Shown here: positions 20,053-30,010 of the stretch, piece by piece
Position numbering within the stretch: position 1 is the stretch's first letter
Layout: every line of letters begins with the position of its first letter
Origin: Turneriella sp.
Lineage (GTDB): Bacteria > Spirochaetota > Leptospiria > Turneriellales > Turneriellaceae
Direction of reading: 5' to 3'
DNA: 64,000 nt
NCBI GenBank assembly: GCA_019186965.1
Contig: JABARV010000021.1
Span: 49,076-113,075, forward strand
Program-made: the position numbers and the translations under genes
The notes under the pieces: model-generated
Told to the model about the DNA's origin: nothing
The model's input: only the letters and a program-made list of their open reading frames with translations
The model's database searches: none

Positions 20053-20727
20053 TTATTTTCGTAATGCAGGCGGGATTTCGTACTTTGTACGTACTTCTGC
20101 GGCAATTTCATCGACGAGAATAAGCGGCAGTTTTCCTTTTGTATACTTTTCTGTGAAAACGATTTCAAACCCTATTAGCTTCAAAGAAGATTTTTCATTT
20201 AAGTATAAATCGTACTGCCTTACGCGCTGGCTAACAGGAAAACGCAAACGGCGCCAACCGCGAAACTGTAAAAGTTCGCTACGGAGAAAATGGCGTGTTT
20301 TCTCACGGTCTTCGACAATAAGGGTTAGGTGTGCAAAAATTTTTTCGACGTTAACCCACAAATTAAACGCACGGCAGTATTCGGTTACGGTTAAAGGATT
20401 TTTAAATTCTAAACGCACCCGTCGTGTTTCGGGACTAGCTACATAGATACCCAAATAGTGCTCCGATGTACTTATAGGCGGCGGCAGTTCGTCCGAAATT
20501 TTTGCAGTTGCATTTGTTTTAATGGGTTCAAAGATTGCGCCGAAAGGCTCTGATTCAAAATTTTGTAGCATTTCTTCTTTATAGATACGTGTATCAATAT
20601 CTGCAAATTCAGATACTTTATTGGGGTTTTGTTTTTTGCTTGGTTCAGTAGCAAAAAGGGAGAGGCTTATGTATACCGAAACTACTATTATTTTTTGTAG
20701 GCAATTATTTACTCGTGTTCGGTTCAT
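20053..20727 (-). CDS. FlaA-like flagellar filament sheath protein homologue
   Basis: 224 residues with an N-terminal signal-peptide-like hydrophobic stretch. The central part matches the pattern of spirochaete FlaA proteins, which coat the periplasmic flagellar filament: a strand-rich block with CRAFNLWVNV, LTLIVEDRE, FRGWRRLRFPVS and LKLIGFEIVF, ending in a ILVDEI segment. The similarity is in pattern, not high identity, so it could be a FlaA relative with another envelope role. The ATG overlaps the queA stop by 4 bp; it is the last gene of the DUF4015-queA operon, not in a flagellar cluster. Confidence 0.6.
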   Translation of the reverse strand: MNRTRVNNCLQKIIVVSVYISLSLFATEPSKKQNPNKVSEFADIDTRIYKEEMLQNFESEPFGAIFEPIKTNATAKISDELPPPISTSEHYLGIYVASPETRRVRLEFKNPLTVTEYCRAFNLWVNVEKIFAHLTLIVEDREKTRHFLRSELLQFRGWRRLRFPVSQRVRQYDLYLNEKSSLKLIGFEIVFTEKYTKGKLPLILVDEIAAEVRTKYEIPPALRK

Positions 20728-21794
20728 AAAATTAACATTGCGTCGCCATACGAATAGAATCGGTAGCCATTTTTTATCGCTTCTTCGTATGCGTGTTTAA
20801 GCAAAGTACTACCGCAAAACGCCGCAGTCAATAGCAAAAGGCTCGATTGCGGGAGATGGAAATTCGTAATAAGTCCGTCAATTTTTTCGAATTTTTCCTC
20901 TGGCGTAATGAAAAGCGAAGTTTCTCCTTCAAGCACACCATACCTTTGCCACGAAATAATGGCTCGTAAAGCAGTAGTTCCCAACACGATACGGCGTCGA
21001 GCAGAGTTAAAACTTTCCACTGTGCCTTTAGGAATAAAAAAATGCTCTGCATGTAATTTTTTTTCTAAAAAATTTTCTTGTGTGAGGGGAGCAAAAGTAC
21101 CGTAGCCAATATCCAAACAAACAGGAAAAAATTGTATGTTTGCGTTTTGTAAGTTTTTAAAAAGTTCTCGAGTAAAATGGAGGGAAGCTGTGGGGGATGC
21201 CGCCGAACCTTTAATTTTTTCTTTCTCTAAAATTTTCTCTAAAAAAAAGTTTTGGTACGTGGCTATATCTTTTTCTTCTGCGTCGCGCTCCATATAAGGA
21301 GGGATTGGCATTTGGCCAATTTGCGTAAAAACATTAGCGGTAAGCTCCTTATTCGCAATTAAATAAAGAAGGTTGTTTTTACGGTGGAAAGTAAAAGAGC
21401 ACGTTGTATCTCTTTGTGCAAAAAAAAACTCCCCTTCCTTGATGCGCCGTGTGTTGCGGAGAAGAACCTGCCATACCCTGTGTGTATTAGGCGAGTGCGT
21501 TAAGAAATCCGCCTGTACTTCTTTTAAAAAAATACAGTCAAAAATTTTTTCACTTTTTTTGCGTACAATTTTGGCACGCCTTTCTTCAACGCGTGTGGCG
21601 TTAAAAAAAATTGAATCATGGGCGTTTAGGTACTTGCCCACATTAAAAAAATAATCGTGCGTTATTTTTTGCGTTTCACGGTGGATGACTAATAGCCGCG
21701 CATGGTCAGGGGGAAAAATAGGCTCCTTTGCAATAGCCGCATCGGGTAGAGCAAAATCAAGAGGAGTGTATTGAGAAGGCCAATACGGCTTCAT
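20724..21794 (-). CDS. queA: S-adenosylmethionine:tRNA ribosyltransferase-isomerase
   Basis: Penultimate step of queuosine synthesis: transfers and isomerises the ribosyl part of AdoMet onto preQ1-tRNA. 356 residues, full length. Family features: FALPDAAIAKEPIFPPDHARLLV near the start, SAASPTASLHFT near residue 203, VCLDIGYGTFAPL and TNFHLPQSSLLLL near the end. Overlaps both neighbours by 4 bp, so it is translated as the middle gene of a three-gene operon. Confidence 0.95.
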   Translation of the reverse strand: MKPYWPSQYTPLDFALPDAAIAKEPIFPPDHARLLVIHRETQKITHDYFFNVGKYLNAHDSIFFNATRVEERRAKIVRKKSEKIFDCIFLKEVQADFLTHSPNTHRVWQVLLRNTRRIKEGEFFFAQRDTTCSFTFHRKNNLLYLIANKELTANVFTQIGQMPIPPYMERDAEEKDIATYQNFFLEKILEKEKIKGSAASPTASLHFTRELFKNLQNANIQFFPVCLDIGYGTFAPLTQENFLEKKLHAEHFFIPKGTVESFNSARRRIVLGTTALRAIISWQRYGVLEGETSLFITPEEKFEKIDGLITNFHLPQSSLLLLTAAFCGSTLLKHAYEEAIKNGYRFYSYGDAMLIL

Positions 21795-23230
21795 TCGACG
21801 CTTGCAGAAACAACAGGGTCGCTAAAGTGTTCGTAAATATTTCCGGCGTTCCACAAAAGATACCCTTGCCCACCTGCTTTTTTGGAACCGCGAATTTGTT
21901 CAGTAATGTACTCGCTAGAATAATGTGTAACGCGCCACTTAAAAGCCTGTAACCATGGTCGGATAATAATCTTGTTGTTGATTGCACGCAGTTTTGTAAC
22001 GCCTTCTTCCAAAAAAAGTGCGGGTTTATCGGCAGGGTTTGTTACACCGCCAAAGACGTGCCCAAAGTGCGATGGGTATAGCATTGGAGAGATGGTGTCA
22101 GCAGTTTGCGACAAGACATGCATATCTTGTCCTGTGCTTTTTATATCCAACGCTTCCTGCCACGCGACAACCCCGAACACATCGAGAGATAAACGTGCTC
22201 CATACGCAAGGGTTAAAGAGTGTACTTTTTGCAAAAAAGTTCCAAGGACAACGGGTTTATCTTTGGAGTCGTTGACGCCGTGGTACACAGCAACTTTCCA
22301 ATCGCCTTCGGCAGGATAGCGGATATAATCGAGTTGGATTTCATCAACGCCTGCTTGTAGCACCTCGCGGATGATACGTAGGTTATATTCTTGTACGGAT
22401 TTTTTGTTGGGGTCGACCCAAACAGTGCGTCCTTTGGTAAGTAGTGGTGCGCCATTTTGTAACTTAATTTGTCTCTCTGGAAATTTTTGCGCCATGAGTT
22501 CATCTTGGAACATTGCTATCCGTGCGATAGTATAAACTTTTTTTGTTTTAAAATACGCGACAAGCGGTGCTAAATTTCCTAAAGGGGGAGGAGTTTTTCC
22601 CTGCGTCGTTTTTACCTCTGCAAGGTTGGATTTATAATTTACGAAGCCGTAAACGTCTTTGATGTCAAAGCATATACCGTTGAGTCTTTGCGCACGGCTA
22701 AACCTTAAGTATTTATCAACTTTGGACGGGCGTGCTGACGTTCCCGTCAAATAAACGGCGGTTATATTCTGTGTATTGTGCAAACTGGGTATGCCACCGT
22801 AGAAAAAAGCGCGGTTTGGGATATAACTTGCAATAAATTTTTGTGCCTCGGTTGCATTAGGGGATATTTTTACTTCTTTATGTTGTTCTTTTAACGCACT
22901 GATGAATTTTTTAAAGCCTATCTCTTCTTTAACTTCGAGCTCGTAGTAGGCAATCGGCGAAGGAAATAGGGATCTACAGAATGACAACGAACACTGTGCA
23001 TCGACAGAGCGCCACATACGTGCAATAGAAGAATTTTTAGCGTCGAGCGCAGCGTAAATTTTTCCTAAAAGAGCGGTAGCAAAATGGTGCGTAAAGGAAA
23101 GAAGGAGAAAAAAAAGTATAATGGAGATAGAAATGCGTATAGCTCTGGTGCGCAAAAAATTCCAGATGCCCTCTGTAAAAAGGATAAGCCCAACGCGTAA
23201 AATCGAAAGTATTCCTTTTATGTATGCCAT
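21791..23230 (-). CDS. DUF4015 putative glycoside hydrolase, membrane-anchored
   Basis: About 479 residues. One N-terminal transmembrane helix (ISISIILFFLLLSF, near residue 40) puts the large domain outside the cytoplasm. The domain reads as the DUF4015 TIM-barrel: VYLTGTSARPSKVDKY at the first strand, GICFDIKDVYG, DEIQLDYIRYPAEG with candidate acidic residues, LSLDVFG and SPMLYPSHFG. Activity and substrate are unknown. ATG at 23230 is chosen; an in-frame GTG lies at 23245. First gene of the operon with queA and the FlaA-like gene. Confidence 0.85.
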   Translation of the reverse strand: MAYIKGILSILRVGLILFTEGIWNFLRTRAIRISISIILFFLLLSFTHHFATALLGKIYAALDAKNSSIARMWRSVDAQCSLSFCRSLFPSPIAYYELEVKEEIGFKKFISALKEQHKEVKISPNATEAQKFIASYIPNRAFFYGGIPSLHNTQNITAVYLTGTSARPSKVDKYLRFSRAQRLNGICFDIKDVYGFVNYKSNLAEVKTTQGKTPPPLGNLAPLVAYFKTKKVYTIARIAMFQDELMAQKFPERQIKLQNGAPLLTKGRTVWVDPNKKSVQEYNLRIIREVLQAGVDEIQLDYIRYPAEGDWKVAVYHGVNDSKDKPVVLGTFLQKVHSLTLAYGARLSLDVFGVVAWQEALDIKSTGQDMHVLSQTADTISPMLYPSHFGHVFGGVTNPADKPALFLEEGVTKLRAINNKIIIRPWLQAFKWRVTHYSSEYITEQIRGSKKAGGQGYLLWNAGNIYEHFSDPVVSASVE

Positions 23231-23287
23231 TAACGTAGAGACCACTTTGGCAAAAACGGTACTTTAAACAACGCGTAAAGGATATGT

Positions 23288-23319
23288 GCCTATGCGCCAA
23301 CTCGCTGATGCACAGGCTC
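23288..23319. repeat. REP-like hairpin, copy 1
   Basis: Contains GCGCCAACTCG and GCACAGGCTC, the two core strings of the repeat family seen at 29210, 31185-31322 and 34837. The ends can pair imperfectly. It sits in the divergent gap 23231-23368. Confidence 0.6.
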
Positions 23320-23368
23320 TGAGGAAGCGCATTGACGCCATGTAAAACATCACCGCAGCGTATGTGCC

Positions 23369-24661
23369 ATGCGCACCTTTGGCGAAAAAATCCGTATCTA
23401 CATAATAACTGTTTTTGTGGCGTTTTACGCAGCGACCTCTTCGGCGTCGATTTCATTACAACAAATTTTTTACGCGCTTGCTCTTCTGTCGTGGCTTCTT
23501 TCTTTCTTCCTTTTGCGCAAAAGCGGCAGCGCACTACCTGCATTCAAATGGCGCACGTATTATTGGCTACCGGTTTTGTGGGTCGTGTGGCGGCTTTTCC
23601 ATATCGCCATTTCCGAGTTCCCATTGAAAGAACTCACCCAAGCGCGGGAAGTGTGGCTAATCTTAATGCTGCCTCTTACTGCGGATATTGTTGCCGCGCT
23701 TCGGGTGCTGCCGCAAGATAAAAAATCCATCCAACTTTTGGGGCTTTCTCCTCTTTATTTTGTTTTGCTTTTCTTGGTTATATCCGGTGCGCTGATCGGT
23801 TTATTCAACGTCATCGAAGTGGTGAAAAGCGGCGGGTTTACGAACTTCCGCGCCGCAGGACTTAACAACAACAACGCGCTCACGTATTCGGGTGCTTCGG
23901 CGCTGACGTGGATGCTTGCATTAGGGTTTCTCTTGGTTGTGCGCAAATGGCAGACGCGCCCCCGTTTTCTTTTGCCACTTTTGTGGGTATGTTTTATCCT
24001 CATGGCGTTGGCGTTTATTCTTGCAAAATCGCGCGGTGGCTTTGTTGCGCTAATCCTAATGGCGGGTTTTATGAGCCTTGTCATTTTACGCAAAAAAGCA
24101 ATCCTCGCGTGGGGTGCAATTTTAGCGCTCTCTCTCGGAGCGTGGTTTTCCTCTTCCAGCCTACGTAATTTATTTTATGCAGCAATGCCCAAAGAAGGCT
24201 CGCATTCGGGGACGATGGAACAGCGCCTCGACATGTGGCGCGCGGGTATTAAAATGATCCAAGCCAAACCCATCGTCGGCTTCGGCGACGCAGGCTACAC
24301 GGCGCACTACCACGAATACAAAGTCGAAGGCGCTGTCGATGTCGCTGCTGCAGCGTCGCACCTCCATAACGATTTTTTGAATACATGGGCGCTTTACGGC
24401 GCAGTGGGATTTACCCTGTTTATGCTTTTTTTTCTGTGGCCGCTTTACGATTTTGTGCGGATTGACACACAAACGCGCTCACACCCTTACTGGCCACTTA
24501 TGGCAGCATCACTCGCAGGTGTGTATTTTATGTTCTTCAACGGGCTTTCGCAGTGCCATTTTACCGACGAAGAGGTGCAAACATTGCTTTGGTTGACTAT
24601 TGGCGTGTTTTATGGCACCCGCGATCAAATCCTCGTGTCGTCGTTTAACGCACAGGTTTAG
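23369..24661 (+). CDS. O-antigen ligase/polymerase family membrane protein
   Basis: 430 residues with about 11 transmembrane helices and a large periplasmic loop near residues 270-320. The loop carries RLDMWRAGIKMIQAKPIVGFGDAG followed by SHLHNDFLNTWALYG, the arrangement of the Wzy_C/WaaL family that joins or polymerises O-antigen or other glycans. No glycosyltransferase cluster is adjacent, so the glycan is unknown. TTGACG lies 37 bp before the ATG. Confidence 0.85.
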   Translation: MRTFGEKIRIYIITVFVAFYAATSSASISLQQIFYALALLSWLLSFFLLRKSGSALPAFKWRTYYWLPVLWVVWRLFHIAISEFPLKELTQAREVWLILMLPLTADIVAALRVLPQDKKSIQLLGLSPLYFVLLFLVISGALIGLFNVIEVVKSGGFTNFRAAGLNNNNALTYSGASALTWMLALGFLLVVRKWQTRPRFLLPLLWVCFILMALAFILAKSRGGFVALILMAGFMSLVILRKKAILAWGAILALSLGAWFSSSSLRNLFYAAMPKEGSHSGTMEQRLDMWRAGIKMIQAKPIVGFGDAGYTAHYHEYKVEGAVDVAAAASHLHNDFLNTWALYGAVGFTLFMLFFLWPLYDFVRIDTQTRSHPYWPLMAASLAGVYFMFFNGLSQCHFTDEEVQTLLWLTIGVFYGTRDQILVSSFNAQV

Positions 24662-24753
24662 GAGCAGCCTAAAAGCCAAGGCTATATGCCTTTTGGATAA
24701 ACCGCACAATTATCGACACCGCGACGCGTTTTTGAAGACCGTATGCACTCCCC

Positions 24754-26097
24754 ATGCAGTTATTCGATGAAGAAGCAGAGCAAGTCGTTTTAGGATCGAT
24801 TCTTCAATCGCCGTCGCTTTTTGAAGAAGTGGCACAAATTTTAAAACCCGACGATTTTTACTACGAAGGCCACCGTATCGTGTACGAGGCGATTGCCAGT
24901 GAAATTGACCGCGGTGAACAACCCAATGCAATTTTAATCATCAACACACTTAAAAACTTAAACCAACTGGAACGCGCCGGCAACCGTGCTGGCATTATGA
25001 ATATTGCTTCCCTTGGCGTGTTGGTTGGGATAACTGCGTTTACGGAGAAAGTCCGCGATCTTGCATTGCGGCGCCGCTTGGTAACAAATTTTCGTGAACT
25101 TGAAAAAAAAGCTTCCGACACAGGCTTTAAACTCGACGCTGTTTTATCCGATACCGAAGGGGCGCTCACACACTTAGCCGATCGTTATTCAAGCTACAAC
25201 ATACGCCATATAAAAGAAACTGATAAAGAATTTGTCGAGTTTCTAAAACATGTCACCACAAACCGTGATGGTATCACGGGCACTGCATCGGGCTTCAAAC
25301 GCCTCGACGATATCACCGGCGGTTTTAAGGGAGGGCAAATGATTGTTATCGCTGCACGCCCTGGTATGGGTAAAACGACGTTTGCGCTCAACATTGCGCT
25401 TAACGTAGCGATGGATAAAAACCGCCCCAAGGCTGTCGCTTTTTTTTCGCTTGAGATGACACGGTTAGAGCTTCTTTTGCGGCTACTTTGTTCGCGTTCG
25501 TTTCTCGATTCACAAAAAGTACAAAAGGGACGCATCAATAATTCCGAAATGTCGCGTTTGGCTCTTGCAGCCAAAGAGGTGTACGCCTCGGATTTTTATA
25601 TCGACGATTCGGCAGATTTAACAACGTGGGAATTTAAACAACGTGCGCGTAGGCTTGGCCGTACGATAAAACAACAAGGAAAAGAATTGGGGCTTATTGT
25701 CGTCGACTACTTGCAACTTATGACCGACAGGGAACGCGCCTCCGATGGAAGGCAAAACGAAGTTGCCGCGATTTCGCGCGCGTTAAAGCTTATCGCAAAA
25801 GATTTAAATTGCCCCATTCTTGCGCTCTCGCAAATGAACCGTTCGATTGAACAGCGCGGTAAAGACCCACGCCCACAGCTTTCCGACTTGCGCGAATCGG
25901 GGGCTATCGAACAAGACGCCGACATGGTTATTTTTATCCACCGCGAGTACCAAGGGAAAGATGCACCCGAGGATAAGAAAAACCTTGCAGAGATTATAAT
26001 CGGAAAAAACCGCGCAGGGCCACGGGATAACTTTAACCTCGCGTTTCTTTCGGATAAAAGTTTGTTTTCGGACTATGAACCTGGACCTCCGCCTTAG
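24754..26097 (+). CDS. dnaB: replicative DNA helicase DnaB
   Basis: Hexameric 5'-3' helicase of the replication fork. 447 residues: N-terminal helical domain (1-110), linker, and RecA-like domain with Walker A RPGMGKT near residue 203, Walker B VVDYLQLM near 313, and the arginine-finger region near the end. No intein. The helicase-repair gene follows 15 bp downstream. No clear Shine-Dalgarno sequence is seen. Confidence 0.95.
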   Translation: MQLFDEEAEQVVLGSILQSPSLFEEVAQILKPDDFYYEGHRIVYEAIASEIDRGEQPNAILIINTLKNLNQLERAGNRAGIMNIASLGVLVGITAFTEKVRDLALRRRLVTNFRELEKKASDTGFKLDAVLSDTEGALTHLADRYSSYNIRHIKETDKEFVEFLKHVTTNRDGITGTASGFKRLDDITGGFKGGQMIVIAARPGMGKTTFALNIALNVAMDKNRPKAVAFFSLEMTRLELLLRLLCSRSFLDSQKVQKGRINNSEMSRLALAAKEVYASDFYIDDSADLTTWEFKQRARRLGRTIKQQGKELGLIVVDYLQLMTDRERASDGRQNEVAAISRALKLIAKDLNCPILALSQMNRSIEQRGKDPRPQLSDLRESGAIEQDADMVIFIHREYQGKDAPEDKKNLAEIIIGKNRAGPRDNFNLAFLSDKSLFSDYEPGPPP

Positions 26098-26112
26098 TAG
26101 TAAAAAGACTGT

Positions 26113-29100
26113 ATGGGAAAAGAACCTTTTGCGCGGCTAAGAGATTTGTTACGCAACCTGTCTTTAACGACGTATAACCGCGCACACGACTACATGATGA
26201 GCGGCTATGTTGGGCCAATTTCAAAAGAAGAAGATTATTATTTTGCCGAAGTAGCTGGCACAGAAATATACGAGACAGGCATCGACACCAATTCAGGTAA
26301 AGCGCATTGCACTTGCCCCGCACCCAAACCGTGCAAGCACATAGGCGCACTTGCGATGGAAATATTGCGCACCCTAGTTGTCGATAAAGAGGAAGACGTC
26401 CAAAATGGTTCGCTCCAAAAAGACGCTGTTGGCGAGGCTGATCTGGGTGTGTATTTTAAGGGTAATAATTTTATCAGCTTTGGAGTGGTGTATCCCACTG
26501 GTGAAACTAAACCTTTAACGCCTGCGAGCGCAACGCACCTTAAATCAGAAATTTTACAAGCGGCTCACCTGAAATCTATCATCCGCACAGGGAACTCTTA
26601 TATTTATACCACCGCATTTATAGAGAGGTATTTGCCGTATTTAAAAGATATAAAAGGGGTGCGCTATTTTTTTGACAGCGAAAAAAATCCTGTTAGGTAT
26701 GGGGGCGAGCTTAATGTTGAATTTAGTTTGGATGAAATTCGAGGAGACAGTACGCCTGCGGAGGATATCCAACAAATCTATTTTGCAACACAACACTTTA
26801 TTATCGACCCCGAAACGGATAAACGCATCGATAATATATACCTATCCCACCAAAAATCCCTTTACCGTGCGGGTAGTATTTTTTACGTAATTAATCCTAA
26901 TAAAGATACTACCTACGCCCACGAACGTATTTCACTCACGCAGCTACGCTATCTAAAAAAATTGCCCTTGTATGAAAAATGGCGGCATGCGTTTGAAAGC
27001 ATGGTGACCCACGGCCCCAAGCTCATGGTTTCGGTAGAGGGCGTGGAAGATACTAAAACATTGCGGTTGCGTGTGCAGGCACAGTTGGAGTTTGCGTATG
27101 CGGCAACAGAGGCGTATCTTACAAACGAAGGTAGTGGGCGTGAAGTTGCAGCAGGCGAAAAACCCATTTACTGTTTCTCGGTAACCTACAAGCACCCCAA
27201 AGAAGTTTTTAAAGAAATTGTGCTGCATAAAACAGGGGTGTTGATTGAACGCAAACCACGTACAGAAGAGCGTTTGTTGAAAGATGCTCAGGAGTTTAAT
27301 TTTCCCAAATCGGGTAGGTTGCACATTCTAAAAAAAGAATATACAAGTTTTTTGCAAGAATTCGTACCAAAACTTAAAGCAAAGGGTATTTTGGTACGCA
27401 TTAACGACAATATTTTGGGACTTTTGTTCAAACCCTCTGTCGAGCTTGTAATTAAGCCTGGATCGGGGATTGAATGGTTTGAAGGACGTATCGTTGTAGA
27501 AGGGGTAGATCTCGACGACTTAAGCGAATTTATCCAAGCGGTGCGTCGAAAAGATGAACTCGTGAGGCTTAAAAATGGAAACTGGCTGCGCGTTACAGGC
27601 ACCGCACTTGAAGAGGTTATACAATCGCTCGAAAGGTTGGGTATCAAGCCTAAGGCGGATGGCTCTTTCGAAAAAATAAGTTTTTCGCAATTTGCCAGTT
27701 TAGAGATTGAAAAAAAATTATTACTGCGCACCGAAAAAGGCGCAGAGGTTGCACAGGAAAAAATCCGCAATCTTTTGGGGGTAAATCGCCCACTAATTCC
27801 ACTCGGCAAGGATTTTAAGGCAACCTTGCGTCCGTACCAAAAAAGGGGCGTTGAGTTCATTTTAGAGCGGCATGCGTCGGGCGTAGGGGGCATTTTGGCC
27901 GACGACATGGGGTTGGGTAAAACCGTTCAAGCCATTGCGGCGATGGTGGCGCTCAACAACCAAACAGCCACCAAAAATAAAAGCGCACAGAAGGGTAAAT
28001 CCCCCCCTGTTCGTTTTTTAGTTATTTGCCCTGTGGCCGCGCTCGGCGTATGGGAAAGCGAGATCCAAAAATTTGCCCCCAAGCTAAGCGTGTACCGCTG
28101 GCATGGCACACGGCAAGAAAAAGCAATGCGTAGCGCCACTGTAGTACTCACAACATTTTCTACGTACTCGCTAGACACCAAAAAACTCACAGAAGAAAAA
28201 TGGACAATTGCGTTTGTCGATGAAGCGCAGTTTGCGAAAAACTTTAGAACACGTATTGCACAAAACTTACGCAGTTTAAACGCAGAGGCGATTATATGCC
28301 TTACGGGTACGCCGCTCGAAAATTATTTGGAAGATTTATGGGCGCTTTTCGATTTATTTTTCCCGGGCTATTTAGGTACACAAAAAAGTTTCAGAGAAGG
28401 GTTTGGAGGCCACCTGGATGTACGCGACGGCGAAGGCTTGGAACGGCGGATTCGGCCTTTTATGCTGCGCCGCCGCAAAGCAGATGTCTTGAAAGACTTG
28501 CCCGCGAAAACAGAAGCGATCATCAAAATACCCATGCCGGCAACACAGGCGCGGGTATACGAGGCCGCAAGGCAAAATGCTTTGGAGTGCCTAAAAAATC
28601 GCGGTTCGCCGCTTTTTGATATGTTAAGGCAACTCACTATTTTACGCCGCATTGCGTGCCACCCGTTTCTTGAAGCCGAGTCACCCGACCCACTCGACTC
28701 GGGAAAGTTTGAGTACCTTGATGCAAAACTTGTCGAGCTTTCTATTGCAAGCGAAGGTGTACTTATTTTTAGCCAATACACGTCTGTGCTCAAAGTTTTG
28801 ATGGCGTTGATGAAACACCGCGGCATTGACCCTTATTATTTAGACGGTAAAACGAGCGCGAAAGAACGGCGAGAGCTTGTAAGCCGCTTTCAAGAAGGCG
28901 GCGCAAAATTTTTTCTCATTAGTTTGAAAGCAGGCGGCACTGCGTTAACGCTCACCCGCGCCGACACAGTCATCCACCTTGACCCGTGGTGGAATCCCGC
29001 CGTCGAAAACCAAGCAACCGACCGTGCCCACCGCATCGGCCAAAAGAAAAAGGTTATTGTGTATAAATTGGTGAGCGAAGGCACCGTCGAAGAAAAAGTC

Positions 29101-29208
29101 CTTACGCTCCAAGGGATGAAACGTGAACTTTTTGACGCGGTTATCGACGCAAAAAATGCGCGGAATAAAAAAATTACTACAGAAGATATTGCGGCGCTCC
29201 TCCAGTAA
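26113..29208 (+). CDS. SNF2-family helicase with N-terminal SWIM zinc finger
   Basis: 1031 residues. A SWIM finger (CTCPAPKPCKH, residues 57-67) is followed by a long middle region, then a two-lobed SNF2 ATPase: DDMGLGKT near 598, DEAQFAKN near 705, LTGTPLEN, and the helicase C domain with SLKAGGTALTLTRAD and DPWWNPAVENQATDRAHRIGQ. Bacterial proteins of this type (RapA/HepA-like and SWIM-SNF2 groups) act on nucleoprotein complexes; the exact target is unknown. Probably cotranscribed with dnaB. A REP-like hairpin follows the stop. Confidence 0.9.
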   Translation: MGKEPFARLRDLLRNLSLTTYNRAHDYMMSGYVGPISKEEDYYFAEVAGTEIYETGIDTNSGKAHCTCPAPKPCKHIGALAMEILRTLVVDKEEDVQNGSLQKDAVGEADLGVYFKGNNFISFGVVYPTGETKPLTPASATHLKSEILQAAHLKSIIRTGNSYIYTTAFIERYLPYLKDIKGVRYFFDSEKNPVRYGGELNVEFSLDEIRGDSTPAEDIQQIYFATQHFIIDPETDKRIDNIYLSHQKSLYRAGSIFYVINPNKDTTYAHERISLTQLRYLKKLPLYEKWRHAFESMVTHGPKLMVSVEGVEDTKTLRLRVQAQLEFAYAATEAYLTNEGSGREVAAGEKPIYCFSVTYKHPKEVFKEIVLHKTGVLIERKPRTEERLLKDAQEFNFPKSGRLHILKKEYTSFLQEFVPKLKAKGILVRINDNILGLLFKPSVELVIKPGSGIEWFEGRIVVEGVDLDDLSEFIQAVRRKDELVRLKNGNWLRVTGTALEEVIQSLERLGIKPKADGSFEKISFSQFASLEIEKKLLLRTEKGAEVAQEKIRNLLGVNRPLIPLGKDFKATLRPYQKRGVEFILERHASGVGGILADDMGLGKTVQAIAAMVALNNQTATKNKSAQKGKSPPVRFLVICPVAALGVWESEIQKFAPKLSVYRWHGTRQEKAMRSATVVLTTFSTYSLDTKKLTEEKWTIAFVDEAQFAKNFRTRIAQNLRSLNAEAIICLTGTPLENYLEDLWALFDLFFPGYLGTQKSFREGFGGHLDVRDGEGLERRIRPFMLRRRKADVLKDLPAKTEAIIKIPMPATQARVYEAARQNALECLKNRGSPLFDMLRQLTILRRIACHPFLEAESPDPLDSGKFEYLDAKLVELSIASEGVLIFSQYTSVLKVLMALMKHRGIDPYYLDGKTSAKERRELVSRFQEGGAKFFLISLKAGGTALTLTRADTVIHLDPWWNPAVENQATDRAHRIGQKKKVIVYKLVSEGTVEEKVLTLQGMKRELFDAVIDAKNARNKKITTEDIAALLQ

Positions 29209-29209
29209 A

Positions 29210-29237
29210 GAGCCTGTGCGCCAGCTCGCGCAGGCTC
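29210..29237. repeat. REP-like hairpin, copy 2
   Basis: GAGCCTGTGCG pairs with CGCGCAGGCTC (11 bp, one G:T) around a 6-nt loop, immediately after the SNF2 gene. It lacks a T-run, so termination would be factor-dependent or absent. Confidence 0.7.
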
Positions 29238-29287
29238 CTAAGAGCCTTGGAAAAACGTGACAAACTGTCGCACTCCAGTTCCACGGT

Positions 29288-29299
29288 ATTATGTCACAT
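29288..29299 (+). promoter_or_regulatory. ATTATGTCACAT element
   Basis: Same 12-mer as in the 66-bp repeats (14511; complement at 4329). It lies 30 bp before the ATG at 29318, with GTGACAAACTGTC at 29257 upstream. Suggests a promoter or operator rather than coding sequence. Confidence 0.4.
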
Positions 29300-29317
29300 T
29301 GTGACGGCAAAAACCAA

Positions 29318-30010
29318 ATGCTCCACGAGAGAGACCTTTACGCACCCGTCGCGCAATTTTTTTTACAGCAGGGTTTCGAGGTAAAAGGCGAAGTTTTAGG
29401 TTGCGATTTGGTTGCGGCAAAGGAGGGAACGCTCATCGTTGTGGAACTTAAACTTGCCTTTAACGCAAAGCTCCTTTACCAAGCGGTGCGCCGTTTGGCG
29501 ATTACAGAAAAAGTATATATCGCAGTACCAAAACCCAAAGCAAAACAAAAACTTTCGTATTGGCAAATGATGAAAAGCCTTTCGCGACGGCTTAATATAG
29601 GGCTTCTTGTCGTTAGTACGTCGGATGTACTTGTTCTCGCAGAGCCTGAGCCATTCCAAAATAAATTTTCTGTAAAGCGCCGCAACCAATTACTTAAAGA
29701 ATTTAATGGGCGCCGCGTAGCCCAAAACACGGGCGGTACAACAGGACAAAAAATTGAAACAGCGTACTTGGAATCAGCCGTGCATATTAGTGTACTACTG
29801 AAAAAGTACAAAGCGCTAAAACCCAAAGCGCTTGTAGAATTAGGTGCTACCGAAAAATGCGGAACTATTTTGCGGAACAATTACTATGGGTGGTTTGAAA
29901 AAAGTGCAGGTACTAAATATAGGCTTAAGCGTGGGCAAGCAAAAAAAATTGCTACTGAAAATCCACGGATTTGGGAATTTTACGAAACGTATGTTGAAAA
30001 GCTAAAATAA
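29318..30010 (+). CDS. DUF2161-like PD-(D/E)xK family protein
   Basis: About 230 residues. The N-terminal half carries a nuclease-like core: an acidic Asp in CDLVAAKEG (near residue 30), ELK in VVELKLAF (near 42-44) and a following helix (LYQAVRR), as in DUF2161 proteins, which are predicted phosphodiesterases. The C-terminal half is basic and helical. The ATG at 29318 is preferred to 29291 because the ATTATGTCACAT element overlaps the earlier one. The 3' end overlaps the dinB 3' end by 9 bp. Confidence 0.7.
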   Translation: MLHERDLYAPVAQFFLQQGFEVKGEVLGCDLVAAKEGTLIVVELKLAFNAKLLYQAVRRLAITEKVYIAVPKPKAKQKLSYWQMMKSLSRRLNIGLLVVSTSDVLVLAEPEPFQNKFSVKRRNQLLKEFNGRRVAQNTGGTTGQKIETAYLESAVHISVLLKKYKALKPKALVELGATEKCGTILRNNYYGWFEKSAGTKYRLKRGQAKKIATENPRIWEFYETYVEKLK

